DNA of 64,000 nucleotides from Stigonema ocellatum SAG 48.90 = DSM 106950 (GCA_016903675.1 JADQBA010000006.1:62001-126000), one strand, 5' to 3'; counted from the first letter of the stretch, positions 1 to 8,341 are shown. Numbers and translations: made by a program. Notes: generated by a model not told the origin, from the sequence alone.

Positions 1-2
1 TT

Positions 3-155
3 GAGGATTTAGTACAGGAAGGTTCCCAAGAAATTAGTAACCAGATTAAGTGGTGTAAGCCAAATAACCTAACTATTTGTGAGGATGAATTGATAGATAG
101 TTTTAATGAAAACGGAACTCTTAACAGAGAAGGGGCAACAGGAAAATCCCCATAA
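3..155 (+). CDS. C-terminal end of an unrecognised protein (partial)
   Basis: One frame is open from the window edge to a TAA at 153-155 and gives a 50-residue acidic tail (it contains ICEDELIDSF and ends GATGKSP). I do not recognise it. It does not look like a HoxH C-terminus, although it lies about 100 bases upstream of hoxW on the same strand. The start is outside the window. The next 98 bases hold a short inverted A/T-rich motif, CCCCATAATTAAAATTAGGGG-like, also seen near 4660 and 24840. Confidence 0.35.
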   Translation, partial: EDLVQEGSQEISNQIKWCKPNNLTICEDELIDSFNENGTLNREGATGKSP

Positions 156-253
156 TTAAAATTAGGGGATTTGGATAATGACCCATGGAAACATCGTGGC
201 TTACGCCATCTCGTTTCAAATCTTTCCCTTTGTTTTCATATGGGGCGAAAACT

Positions 254-724
254 ATGGAAAATGTTATCATCAAAACTTACCCAGCTATTCTATTGATTGG
301 CTACGGCAACGATCTGCGTAGTGATGATGCTGTAGGACAACGGGTGAGTGATTTGATAGCAAGTTGGAAACTCGTGAATTTGTGTACATTATGTGTTCGC
401 CAACTCACTCCTGAACTGGCTGATCTCTTAGCAAAAGTTGATGTTGTCATCTTTGTTGATGCGTATCCTGCCACAGTAGAACAGAATGTACAAGTGTGTC
501 CTATAGAACTTACTCATACCAATGTGACGATGGGACACAGCAGCAATCCTAGTTACTTACTGACGCTCACACAAGCCCTTTATGGTTATTCACCCCAAGG
601 ATGGTGGATCACAATACCAGGAGTGAACTTTGAATTGGGCGAGAGTCTATCACCCGTTGCGCAACGGGGAATAGAAATAGCACTTCAAATAATTTACCAA
701 CTGATAAAAACTACCATAAAATAA
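254..724 (+). CDS. hoxW: Hydrogenase maturation protease, HoxW type
   Basis: Nickel-dependent endopeptidase of the HycI/HoxW family. It removes the C-terminal peptide of the large subunit of [NiFe]-hydrogenase, here probably HoxH of the bidirectional enzyme, after metal insertion. The N-terminal IGYGNDLRSDDAVG segment carries the family GxGNxLRxDD motif with its metal-binding acid. The QLTPELAD segment, the DAYPA acid region and the WWITIPGVNFELGE segment resemble cyanobacterial HoxW more than HupW. The open frame reaches back to an ATG at 185, but those 23 residues have no family counterpart, so ATG 254 (MENVII...) is preferred. hypA follows after two bases, implying an operon. Confidence 0.8.
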   Translation: MENVIIKTYPAILLIGYGNDLRSDDAVGQRVSDLIASWKLVNLCTLCVRQLTPELADLLAKVDVVIFVDAYPATVEQNVQVCPIELTHTNVTMGHSSNPSYLLTLTQALYGYSPQGWWITIPGVNFELGESLSPVAQRGIEIALQIIYQLIKTTIK

Positions 725-726
725 TT

Positions 727-1068
727 ATGCATGAAGTTGGAATGATGCAAAATATCCTCGATGCTGCTGTAGTGCGTGCCAAAGATGAAGGCGCTCAACA
801 TATTCGTATAGTCCAAATGCGGGTTGGCGAGGCGTCTGGTGTAGTGGCAGATTCTTTAGAGTTTGCCTTTGATATTACCAAGAAAGGAACAATTGCTTCT
901 GATGCCAAACTCCAAGTGGAGAATGTTCCTGTTGTCTGTTATTGCTCGAATTGCAACATTGAATTTCACCCGATTAGCGACTTGAATGAATGTCCGGAGT
1001 GCCACCAACCTTATTGTGAAGTGCGACAGGGTAAGGAGTTTGAACTAGTTTTTCTGGAAGTGTCATGA
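727..1068 (+). CDS. hypA: Hydrogenase nickel incorporation protein HypA
   Basis: Small nickel metallochaperone that works with HypB to deliver Ni to the [NiFe]-hydrogenase large subunit. It begins MHE, the invariant Ni-binding N-terminus (His2, Glu3). The zinc site is C73-x2-C76 ... C89-x2-C92, and extra cysteines sit at 71 and 97. The 113-residue length is normal. It starts two bases after hoxW, so the two are probably co-transcribed. No hypB or other hyp gene follows; the next gene is unrelated and the spacer is full of repeat debris. Pairing with hoxW suggests service to the Hox enzyme. Confidence 0.93.
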   Translation: MHEVGMMQNILDAAVVRAKDEGAQHIRIVQMRVGEASGVVADSLEFAFDITKKGTIASDAKLQVENVPVVCYCSNCNIEFHPISDLNECPECHQPYCEVRQGKEFELVFLEVS

Positions 1069-1142
1069 ATTACGTTTAGTTACAGATTTGTAATTTTCCC
1101 AAACCCTTGTAGAGACAAGGGTTAATCGCGTCTCTACGAGAG
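1065..1142 (+). repeat. Fragment of dispersed element with rrnd-palindrome (family B interior)
   Basis: The sequence GAATTACGTTTAGTTACAGA and what follows recurs at about 40237-40290 in the same orientation and inverted at about 32482-32523. In this copy and the 32 kb copy it adjoins a hairpin containing TTAATCGCGTCTCTAC. The terminal GGCGTTGCTGAAT repeat present at the other two copies is missing here, so this is a truncated copy. It lies just after the hypA stop codon and could act as a transcript end. Confidence 0.6.
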
Positions 1143-1155
1143 AGCGTGATTTCAC

Positions 1156-1250
1156 ATATGGTCAAGCGTCCCAAACCCAAACATGATGGTACAGCCTTCC
1201 TCACAAGTTCCTCAAATTGTTTCGCTAGTTATTAAGAAGGAGGCGATCGC
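1156..1250. repeat. 95-bp segment repeated inverted at 24305-24400
   Basis: Nearly the whole segment matches the reverse complement of 24305-24400, including ATGATGGTACAGCCTTCCTC and a terminal HIP1 octamer (1243-1250). Similarity to the distant copy stops exactly at the octamer. From the octamer on (1243-1302) the sequence instead matches the 3' end of the dihydroorotate dehydrogenase-like gene (reverse complement of about 18895-18953), as a decayed copy of its last 20 codons. Confidence 0.75.
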
Positions 1251-1324
1251 TCCAAACTTACAAAGGTGATTGGGGGGGAGTATACGAGCCATCCTATTAC
1301 TAAAACAACCAACAATCAACAATT

Positions 1325-3202
1325 ATGGATTCAATACCAACCAATCCTCTAATATCTACCACCACATTTGTGTTTGCAGATAATATGCAAGACTTGCTAG
1401 GTACTTCCACAGCGGTGGCACCCACAGGTATCATTGTGGTGAATAGTGTTGACGATGTGGTTTCCACAAGACCAGGCGTTACCACCTTAAGGGATGCTAT
1501 TAATCAGGCGAATGCTGACACTGTTCCAGATTTAATAGTATTTGACCGTTCTTTATTCTCCACTGCACAGACTATTACTCTGAACTTGGGAGAACTAGAT
1601 ATTACCCATAGTTTGGACATTATTGCTCCACGAGATACACTTACAGGCGCAGATTTAGTGACGCTGAGTGGGAATAAAGCGTCGCGGGTGTTTGAGATTG
1701 AGAAAGAAGCAACGGTGAATCTGTCTGGATTGATTGTCGCTGATGGTAGTGTGACGGGTGATAGCGGTGGTGGAATTAACAACTTTGGTACTCTCACCCT
1801 AGATAACAGCATTGTTGGCAATAATTCCGCCAGCGGTAATATCCTCATCAATAACGACCTTATTACCAAAGGCGGCGGCGTTTATAACACTGGTACAATG
1901 AATATTCTCAATAGTACCATCAGAGGTAACTCGATCAGTGGCAACAGCAACGGTGGCGGCGCTGGCATCTATAACAGTGGCACGGTTCTCTTAAGCAACA
2001 GCACCATTACCGATAACTCGACAAACAGCAACTACATTATGGGTGGCGGAGGTATCTATAACAGCGGCGGTACGGTTCTCTTAAACAACAGCACCATTAC
2101 CGATAACTCGGTAAGGGGCATTTACGCTATCGGGGGCGGAGGTATCTATAACAGCGGTGGTCGCGTTGATGTGAGCAACAGCATCCTCAGCGGTAACAGC
2201 AGCAGCAGTATGTACGGTACCAGTGGTGGTGGCATCTATAACGACAGTGGTCGCGTTGATGTGAGCAACAGCATCCTCCGTGGTAACAGCAGCAGCGGCA
2301 TGTACGGTAGCAGTGGTGGTGGCATCTATAATCGTGGTGGAACCCTTGAGGTGAGTAACACCAGCCTCAGTAGTAATTCAGCAAGCAACGGTGGAGGCAT
2401 ATTTACCGAGAGTGGCACTGTTGTGTTGAGCAACAGCACTCTGGGCAATAACACTGCCAGCGGCTATGGCTATGGCGGCAGCGGCGGTGGCATCTTTAAC
2501 GTTAATGCTACCTTGACCGTAAGTAACACCACCCTCAGCAATAACACCACACGTGGCTCAGGTTACGGTAATGGCGGCGGTGGCATCGTCAACATTATTG
2601 GCAAAATGACTGTGAGCAACAGCACCCTTAGTGACAACTCCACTGGCGGCGATTTGGGGGCCGGTGGCATCCTTAACAGTGGTATCTTGACGATAAGCAA
2701 CACCACCCTCAGTGGCAACTCAGCAGGCTTCGGTAGGGGTGGCGGTGGCATCCTTAACAGTGGTACCTTGACTCTGAGTAACAGCACTTTCAGTGGTAAC
2801 TCGGCAAGCAGCGGTGGTGGCATCTATAACAGTGGTACCTTCACTCTAAGTAACAGCACTTTCAGCGGTAACTCTGCGAGCAGCGGTGGTGGCATCTATA
2901 ACGAATACACTGGCAACCTAACCCTGTTGTTCAGTACCGTGACCCAAAATATAGCAGCCAATGGTGGAGGGGTGTATCAAAACGATGTTCCGTCAACTTC
3001 ATCTTCTGTTCGTGGTTCCAATAACGTGCGCAACACAATTATCGCCGCCAACCTCAACACTCTTGACGGTGTCAACCCTGACGTATCTGGTACATTTACT
3101 AGTCTTGGCTACAACCTAATTGGCGATGGTACAGGCAGTACTGGATTTGGTCAAGCCACATGGGATATTGTTGGTACTAGCGACTGGGTAATTGACCCTT
3201 GA
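1325..3202 (+). CDS. Pmp-like right-handed beta-helix repeat protein, probably C-terminally truncated
   Basis: A 625-residue protein. The N-terminal 110 residues contain VNSVDDVV and TTLRDAINQAN, the usual entry module of cyanobacterial CSLREA/choice-of-anchor beta-helix proteins. From about residue 150 to 540 it is built of repeats of the form GGGIYNSGTLTLSNSTxSGNSA, about 14 or more rungs, related to the GGxI/FxxN repeats of polymorphic outer-membrane proteins. This predicts a surface or secreted parallel beta-helix. It ends soon after NLIGDGTGSTGFG, where relatives normally continue with a PLLGPLQ-NGGPT segment, so the C-terminus looks lost. No clear signal peptide or ribosome site is seen, so the start is uncertain. 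Repeat units are near-identical in DNA (for example 2160-2330 and 2700-2900), which favours copy-number change. Confidence 0.75.
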   Translation: MDSIPTNPLISTTTFVFADNMQDLLGTSTAVAPTGIIVVNSVDDVVSTRPGVTTLRDAINQANADTVPDLIVFDRSLFSTAQTITLNLGELDITHSLDIIAPRDTLTGADLVTLSGNKASRVFEIEKEATVNLSGLIVADGSVTGDSGGGINNFGTLTLDNSIVGNNSASGNILINNDLITKGGGVYNTGTMNILNSTIRGNSISGNSNGGGAGIYNSGTVLLSNSTITDNSTNSNYIMGGGGIYNSGGTVLLNNSTITDNSVRGIYAIGGGGIYNSGGRVDVSNSILSGNSSSSMYGTSGGGIYNDSGRVDVSNSILRGNSSSGMYGSSGGGIYNRGGTLEVSNTSLSSNSASNGGGIFTESGTVVLSNSTLGNNTASGYGYGGSGGGIFNVNATLTVSNTTLSNNTTRGSGYGNGGGGIVNIIGKMTVSNSTLSDNSTGGDLGAGGILNSGILTISNTTLSGNSAGFGRGGGGILNSGTLTLSNSTFSGNSASSGGGIYNSGTFTLSNSTFSGNSASSGGGIYNEYTGNLTLLFSTVTQNIAANGGGVYQNDVPSTSSSVRGSNNVRNTIIAANLNTLDGVNPDVSGTFTSLGYNLIGDGTGSTGFGQATWDIVGTSDWVIDP

Positions 3203-3421
3203 GGGGATCGGATACAGAAATAAATTCACACTTTTTGCTTAAGTACTTAACAAGGTCATTCCACAGTTTTTACAAAACTAAACATAGATGGGTTTTATCG
3301 TGCCGACTTACTTATCAAGTTTAGATGAACTGGCTTTGTGATCGCTCTTCGCAACAATCCCTGCAAAATAAATGATGCTCTATGCATAACTAGTCCTAAA
3401 TGAATGAGAAAGCAAATTGTG

Positions 3422-3515
3422 TTACAAACTCCAGCCCAAGGCTTCTGCCACAAGATTGGCTAACTGTAGCGGATTAAAAGGCTTAGCGATCGCTGCTTTT
3501 ATCCTCATAGATGCA
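3422..3515 (-). pseudogene. Duplicated 3' end of a response regulator gene
   Basis: Read on the minus strand this encodes about 31 residues, containing IKAAIAKPFNPLQLANLVAE and ending ALGWSL then stop. It is nearly identical to the end of the response regulator at 9204. The DNA matches 9202-9297 in the same window orientation with only a few changes, and similarity stops abruptly on both sides. The rest of the 3203-3689 gap shows no gene. Confidence 0.85.
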
Positions 3516-3689
3516 CAATTAGATGCCCTGGGGCATATTTATCGCTCAAACCCCTAATTTTTCGTTGACTATTGCTTAAGTTATGGTTCTGGAATTGTAC
3601 TTTTGCTCAATTTATGGGTTAAAAATCGGGTTTTAATTTTCAATTAAAACACCTTATTCTCAATAAAAAACAGGGATTTTACTAAGATT

Positions 3690-4187
3690 ATGCAAGATGA
3701 AGATTCTAGTACATCAAATTTTGTAAAAGGTGAAGAGCTTACTCCAGAAGATATATTTTGGATTGATTTATCACGGAATAGACTTAAGAATTCACTTCAG
3801 TATTTAGAAGAAACAGCAAAGCAATATATTACTATTAATTCTTTTTCACAGACCATATATTTTGCGGCTATATCTTTTAGTGAAGTGAAAAATAGTTTAT
3901 CTTCTTTTAATTCAAATACTGTTCGTTTTCTATGTATTTTAGTATTAACTTTACCATTAGATTTTTGGATATTTTCTTTGATATTTGCTGCTCAGTGTTT
4001 TCCACATAAAGTTTTTTATACTAAAATTAATTCTCCACGAGCATCACATGATTTTTATATAAGCGCGTTTTGTCATAAGTCAAAATATTTGACACTTGCT
4101 CAGGTTTTTTTGATTATTGGATTTGTTTTTTTGGTTTTGGATGTTTTCGTTTATTATCTATTTTTGCCTTCTAGTATAAAAGGTTGA
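3690..4187 (+). CDS. Hypothetical membrane protein with two C-terminal TM helices
   Basis: I do not recognise this 165-residue protein. Residues 1-75 are polar with acidic patches (EELTPEDIF). Two hydrophobic helices follow at about 76-105 (VRFLCILVLTLPLDFW) and 136-160 (LTLAQVFLIIGFVFLVLDVF), so the N-terminal part is probably a cytoplasmic domain. Base composition is much more A/T rich than the flanks, with many TTT and AAA codons, which suggests recent transfer. The next small gene begins six bases after its stop codon, so the two probably form a unit. Confidence 0.6.
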   Translation: MQDEDSSTSNFVKGEELTPEDIFWIDLSRNRLKNSLQYLEETAKQYITINSFSQTIYFAAISFSEVKNSLSSFNSNTVRFLCILVLTLPLDFWIFSLIFAAQCFPHKVFYTKINSPRASHDFYISAFCHKSKYLTLAQVFLIIGFVFLVLDVFVYYLFLPSSIKG

Positions 4188-4192
4188 GTTCA

Positions 4193-4471
4193 ATGTCTAA
4201 TATCCATAATTTTATATGCCCTAAGCCAGATTGTTCGTATCATACAAAAACATTTGAATATGATTTACAAGAAGGATATAAATTACGATTTAAAGATGGT
4301 TTAAAAAAAGATGAATTACCAAAAAATAGTGAACATAGTGAACATAGTGAACAAATCGAGACGGATTTAATAATAAATTGTCCTAATGGTCATGAATTTA
4401 AAATTTTCGTAATAGAAGATGTTAAATATCGTAATAATCATGATTATCATCCTACGGCGAAATCCGTGTAA
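4193..4471 (+). CDS. Hypothetical small zinc-ribbon-like protein
   Basis: A 92-residue protein of unknown function. A TTG at 4184 would extend the frame by three residues, but ATG 4193 is the natural start, just after the preceding stop. CPKPDC near the N-terminus and CPNGHEF near residue 65 could form a two-knuckle metal site (C-x4-C ... C-x2-H). A short duplication gives SEHSEHSEQ. It shares the strong A/T bias of the upstream membrane gene and probably came with it. Confidence 0.5.
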   Translation: MSNIHNFICPKPDCSYHTKTFEYDLQEGYKLRFKDGLKKDELPKNSEHSEHSEQIETDLIINCPNGHEFKIFVIEDVKYRNNHDYHPTAKSV

Positions 4472-4474
4472 CTG

Positions 4475-4642
4475 ATGATGGTCGTTGAGCGCGTGTATGA
4501 CACCATCGCAGTTTTGGCTGGGAAGAAAAATCCTCGTGATGCCTGGAAAGCTCTGTGCGAGCAGTATTCAGAGGTTGTCGTCAAAGCCGACAACTTCCAA
4601 CTCAACCGTCAGCCCCTTCGGGTTCGTCAAAAGCTAAGGTAA
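4475..4642 (+). pseudogene. N-terminal fragment of a phage antirepressor-like (Bro-N type) protein
   Basis: A 55-residue open frame starting at tandem ATGs three bases after the preceding stop. It reads VYDTIAVLAGKKNPRDAW ... CEQYSEVVVKADNF. This matches the VYxTIAxLAGxxNPRDYW pattern I associate with Bro-N/antirepressor-like proteins of phages and cyanobacterial plasmids. It then runs into unrelated residues and stops, so it looks like a truncated gene. Assignment is from motif memory only. Confidence 0.4.
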
Positions 4643-5013
4643 TAATCTAAGGTAGGAACCCCATAAATAAATTTAGGGGCTTGAGTCAGCGGACGTAGTA
4701 TTTCTTGCGCTATGCGTCTCGAAATACATTTTTTTTTGTTTTCCATCGATTTGGGGGCTTGCATCCCTTTTTTCACTTATAATACAATACCTGACTTTGA
4801 TTTGGTTGGGTTTTCGAGGGCGATCGCGATCTGTGGAAGGAGGGCGATCGCCCTTGATTTTTTGGCAAATTTTATTTGCCCTTCTATAGATAATTGTATG
4901 CGGTAGTGCCAAAGTTTACTGGTACTATCGCATATATTTTTTGGTTTAGACCATACATTATTTGCTCTTCCTCAAAATTTGTGATAGCCTGTGTACATCA
5001 GTACGATGGAGGC
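4643..5013. other. Spacer without recognisable gene
   Basis: Two overlapping HIP1 clusters (GGGCGATCGCGATC near 4818 and AGGGCGATCGCCC near 4841) and A/T-rich DNA. The short open frames on both strands have no protein-like character. The segment probably contains the promoter of the regulator starting at 5014. Confidence 0.5.
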
Positions 5014-5298
5014 ATGAAGAAAATGTTCTGTCGCTTAGCCGTGTTGATGGCAGAGAAAGACCCGCAGTTGTCCCAAAGACAGCTGGCAAAAAACACAGGA
5101 CTAGATATAACGACCATCAACCGATTATTTACAAACAACTTCAGTCGTGTTGATGTCAGCACGGTTGAAACCCTGTGTAACTACTTTGGAAAAAATATTG
5201 GAGACTTGTTTGATATGAGAAAACCAGAAGATATTCCGACTAGAAAAAGCCGAAAACGCCCTGAGTATACAGAACAAGCATCAGATAAGGTAGCGTAA
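5014..5298 (+). CDS. XRE/Cro-type helix-turn-helix regulator
   Basis: A 94-residue DNA-binding protein. Residues 1-65 form an HTH_26/XRE fold: CRLAVLMAEKD, then SQRQLAKNTGLDITTINRLF as the HTH, then VSTVETLCNYFGKNIGDLF. A basic tail (TRKSRKRPEY) follows. The open frame extends back to 4894, but the family begins close to the MKKMFCRL segment and a GGAGG lies just before ATG 5014. ATG 5023 would give better spacing and is an alternative. Plasmid- and phage-borne regulators of this size are common, and the neighbouring replication-like gene and antirepressor fragment support a mobile origin. Confidence 0.75.
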   Translation: MKKMFCRLAVLMAEKDPQLSQRQLAKNTGLDITTINRLFTNNFSRVDVSTVETLCNYFGKNIGDLFDMRKPEDIPTRKSRKRPEYTEQASDKVA

Positions 5299-5466
5299 AC
5301 AAATCACTTGGATCTACTGATATGTGGGAATGCTGAGGACAACTTCTTTCCCGCTATCACCCGCTATCAGTAGCCTGTTGGCATCAATGCTGTTTGAAAT
5401 TCTCAGTTAGGAACTTGAAGTTATCGAGATGCACTGGCTTTCATTGCCAATTGCAGTAATGCAAAA

Positions 5467-5501
5467 CCCCTACTGCTAGGCAAGACCACAAACAGTAGGG
5501 G
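5467..5501. terminator. GC-rich hairpin between the HTH regulator and the next gene
   Basis: Perfect 9-bp stem CCCCTACTG / CAGTAGGGG with a 17-base loop. There is no T-run, so it may be a terminator remnant or a small repeat. It lies 35 bases before the gene at 5536. Confidence 0.4.
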
Positions 5502-5535
5502 CTACATATACAACTTTTAACTGTTAGCACAGTCT

Positions 5536-6657
5536 ATGATCCCGATTATATCAAATTCTCCTGCGTCTTGCACGGGGACAGATGCCCTATGGGAAAACTC
5601 CACATTTGAACAAGATTTCAGTGCCCAACAAGTCACCTTTGAGTGGATACAAAATTTACCACCAGAACAGAAAGACGCGGCGCTGTTCCGATTTTGTAAA
5701 ACCATAGAGGCAAGACCAACACTAGTAGAATCTTTTAGCCTCAGCCAAGTGTTGTACCGCACAATCTCAGGCAACACATTCACCGAGTCGGCTGACAATG
5801 TTGCTTTCCGTACTGGTTGTGACAGAAAAACAGTTTTGAAGGGATTGTCCATTGCAGTTGAACAGAATATCCTAGAAAAGAATGAACGACCAGGAACCAG
5901 TACTGAGTATTCCTTCAAACCAGTAGATGAGTGGTTGCCAGAGCCAGTAGTCCGTATTAAGGACATCCGTACAAGGAAAGTTTTGCAGTTTCCATCATCA
6001 CATCATACTGAGTCAGTAGAAGATGAACAGCAACTAGCCAGCAATCATGAGGTAGTCCTTAATACGGACTGCCTTGAAACGGACGCAAACAAAAATAGTG
6101 TTGTTGTTTCTTTAAAAGAAGAACAACTTGAAGAAGTTAGCGTCCTTGACAGGGACACCCCCAAATCCCCATGGAAATATGTGGGACAGGGGCTACCCAG
6201 AGTGTATGTAGCACCAGAACTTGACGCTTTGACAGGCAGCAAGATTGAATCCATTCATGAGGCAACGTCTAGACCGCGCCAGTTCATTCTTAAAGAGGCG
6301 GTGGACTTGCTTTACAACCAGATGAATCGCATTCCATCATTCCTTGAAGAAAAGCCGAAACCCCAATTTAATTCAATTTCATCTGTAATCCCATCTGCTG
6401 TTTCTTCTGGCATTCCGGAAGATGTGTTTATTGCGCTCCAGAATGCCGGGATTGACCTGGGGCTTTCTACGGCTGAGCGGTTGTGGGTGAAGTATAGTGA
6501 TAAGTTTTCTGAGGCTCTAGCCTATACTATAGCCCAGGAGCAAGCTGGGAAAATTAAGCAGAGTATGTCAGGATTCTTCCGTAGGTCTTTAGAGGAAGGT
6601 TGGAACTTAACGATAAAACCGCTCTTGCGTGAGACAGAAGTTGAGCAAGCTACTTAA
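5536..6657 (+). CDS. Plasmid/phage-type winged-helix protein of unknown function
   Basis: A 373-residue protein. Residues about 70-130 read like a winged helix of the replication-initiator/helix-turn-helix_36 kind: SLSQVLYRTISGNTF, FRTGCDRKTVLKGLSIAVEQ as recognition helix, then ILEKNERPGTSTEYSF as wing. The middle (150-260) is low complexity and acidic. The C-terminal 100 residues are helical (LSTAERLWVKYSDKFSEAL ... KIKQSMSGFFRRSLEEGW), resembling the C-terminal DNA- or partner-binding segment of cyanobacterial plasmid and phage proteins. The mix of wHTH and replication-like tail suggests a plasmid or prophage remnant. I cannot name a family. Confidence 0.6.
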   Translation: MIPIISNSPASCTGTDALWENSTFEQDFSAQQVTFEWIQNLPPEQKDAALFRFCKTIEARPTLVESFSLSQVLYRTISGNTFTESADNVAFRTGCDRKTVLKGLSIAVEQNILEKNERPGTSTEYSFKPVDEWLPEPVVRIKDIRTRKVLQFPSSHHTESVEDEQQLASNHEVVLNTDCLETDANKNSVVVSLKEEQLEEVSVLDRDTPKSPWKYVGQGLPRVYVAPELDALTGSKIESIHEATSRPRQFILKEAVDLLYNQMNRIPSFLEEKPKPQFNSISSVIPSAVSSGIPEDVFIALQNAGIDLGLSTAERLWVKYSDKFSEALAYTIAQEQAGKIKQSMSGFFRRSLEEGWNLTIKPLLRETEVEQAT

Positions 6658-7042
6658 CGATACACTCACTGGCATCCGCAACACTGGCAGCTTCGGCATC
6701 GACAACGACGGCACTATCGATATGGGGAATGGTAACGACATCGTCGATGCTCTCACTGGTGGCAATGGTTGCAATGGCACGATCAATATGGGGGATGGTA
6801 ACGACATCGTCAAAGGATTTGGGACCGGATACTTTGATGGTGGCAATGGCTTTGATACGCTGCTTTTCGGTTCTGGAACCTATACAGTCTCTTATACCGC
6901 AAATAGCGCTGGCTTCTATACAGTAGACAAAGGAGGTATAGATATGTTCGTAAAGGACTTCGAGCTTATTGGTAGCGCCAACAATCCTGCTTGTGCTAAT
7001 AGTTTCTCTAGTGTGATTGGCGGGACTTTTACAGTAGCATAA
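6629..7042 (+). pseudogene. C-terminal fragment of a hemolysin-type calcium-binding protein
   Basis: About 137 residues overlapping the end of the previous gene in another frame. Repeats of the type MGNGNDIVDALTGG and MGDGNDIVKGFGTG are RTX-like GGxGxDxx motifs, and the tail (DKGGIDMFVKDFELIGS ... GTFTVA) is typical of cyanobacterial RTX proteins. There is no N-terminal region, and the frame begins inside its neighbour, so this is a 3' remnant joined to the wHTH gene. It may once have belonged with another surface-protein gene such as the one at 1325. Confidence 0.65.
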
Positions 7043-7233
7043 ACCTGAGTCAGGTGGTGGTCGAGTTGATCGAGCAGTTGTTGAAAGCTAGCGATGTATC
7101 TACATCGGATGTTGTGTCTGGTGAATTTGTCACAAGAGGCAAAGTAAATAAGTAGTAATGGGGTGATTTGGTAATTGCTTGAAGTCAGCCACAACAATTC
7201 TCAACTCGTCTTGGAGATAAGAGGAATTGATAA

Positions 7234-7398
7234 ATGAGTTTATCTAGTCAAGAACGTAAAAGACTACAGGATGCTTTGATTGATGCTTTTTCTAATACCG
7301 TATCCTTAGTAGCGGTATACTCAGCTGCGGGTCCTAATCAAATCACGATTTTACTTCTCACAAGTTTCTCACATTCTTTTACTATGATCAAATTCTAG
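7234..7398 (+). pseudogene. N-terminal stub of an effector-associated domain 1 (EAD1) protein
   Basis: MSLSSQERKRLQDALIDAFS matches the start of EAD1 domains, adaptor modules fused to caspase-like, GUN4 or ATPase effectors in cyanobacterial conflict systems. The match ends after about 30 residues (NTVSLVAVYSAAG). The frame then enters a dispersed motif (CTCACAAGTTTCTCACAT at about 7357) and stops after 54 residues. The remainder of the 7043-7553 gap shows no gene. The membrane gene downstream may belong to the same lost system. Confidence 0.55.
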
Positions 7399-7553
7399 TC
7401 CTGAACATCACGCTCAGGCAGCACAACCACGATTTCTTGAGCCGATACAATGCACAATCAGTGCCAATCGCACTCTACCCCCATGTCGTATTTTAAAAAA
7501 TGAGAATTGCTGACTAAAATTAGCGGCGGTGCAATTTTTTCTTGAGGTAGGCT

Positions 7554-7916
7554 ATGCCAGGAAGTATATCGCTCGGATTACTCGTTCTAGGCGGAGTTCT
7601 TATTTTAATTGGATTTCTCGGAGGCAACTTTAAGCTGTTTGGTGCTGAGGTGGCAGCAACCATCTCTAATCGTTGGCTACGCTTTGTAGCAATAATCTTT
7701 GGCAGTGTTCTGGTTTTTGCCGCATTAGGGCAAAATTTCTCTAATTCAGGTAGCGGTATAAATACCATCTGGACCTGCTACAACAATAGTAAACCTGTGG
7801 GGGATGTCACTATCTGGTGGGGGCATAAGGAAAGGGATGCTGAGTGGGCTTGCAACAAATGGATCTCCCAGTGTGGTAACGGAGGTGGATGCACGACTAT
7901 GAAAAACAGCAAGTGA
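7554..7916 (+). CDS. Hypothetical small membrane protein, two TM helices and Cys-rich tail
   Basis: A 120-residue protein. Two hydrophobic segments lie at residues 5-25 (LGLLVLGGVLILIGFLGG) and 42-60 (LRFVAIIFGSVLVFAALG). The C-terminal 55 residues are polar with six cysteines (TIWTCYNN ... ACNKWISQCGNGGGCTTM), probably on one side of the membrane with disulphide or metal potential. The function is unknown. It sits downstream of the EAD1 stub, a setting in which membrane proteins of this size do occur. Confidence 0.55.
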   Translation: MPGSISLGLLVLGGVLILIGFLGGNFKLFGAEVAATISNRWLRFVAIIFGSVLVFAALGQNFSNSGSGINTIWTCYNNSKPVGDVTIWWGHKERDAEWACNKWISQCGNGGGCTTMKNSK

Positions 7917-8073
7917 AGATTGAACAACTATTAGTCTATGATGCAGATGCCCATGCAATTACAGTTCCAATAGCGATCGCACTCTTCTGTGAATGGCGAC
8001 CTATGTACCTCATTCGCACGGCATGTCCTTTTATAACTACAAGATCTCTGTTCTAAATTCCACAATGGAAATA

Positions 8074-8247
8074 AAAAACTTGGCGTTGCTGAATCACGGT
8101 ATGAATTTACACGCGCGTAAAGGCGCAAAGGCAAGGCAGTGCGGTCTTGGGGTCTCCCCAAGTAGAGCAACTGCCGCGCAAAGAATCGTTGTTTAATCAA
8201 CTTGAAAAATGTCAATTCATACGACCATTCAGCAACGCCAAAAACTT
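8074..8247. mobile_element. MITE, family B (GGCGTTGCTGAAT ends), copy 1
   Basis: Terminal inverted repeats GGCGTTGCTGAAT...TATGAAT (8082-8107) and their complement ending at 8239 bound a 158-bp non-coding body. An exact 8-base duplication AAAAACTT flanks both ends (8074-8081 and 8240-8247). Short open frames over this interval are spurious. Related copies with duplications lie at 38760-38889 and 40216-40356. Confidence 0.85.
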
Positions 8248-8341
8248 GTAGTCACGGAGAGCGATCGCCAATCCCGAGGATATGCCAGTATTGTTGATCC
8301 GCGACTTAGGCATCATCATGACCACTTCTGCCATTACCAGG

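Noticed and set aside
1300..2823. Minus-strand open frames antisense to the beta-helix gene (1300-1485, 1504-1869, 2563-2823)
   Set aside because: Their Leu/Pro/Val-rich translations are the mirror of the Gly/Asn/Ser repeats on the plus strand; no starts or domains.
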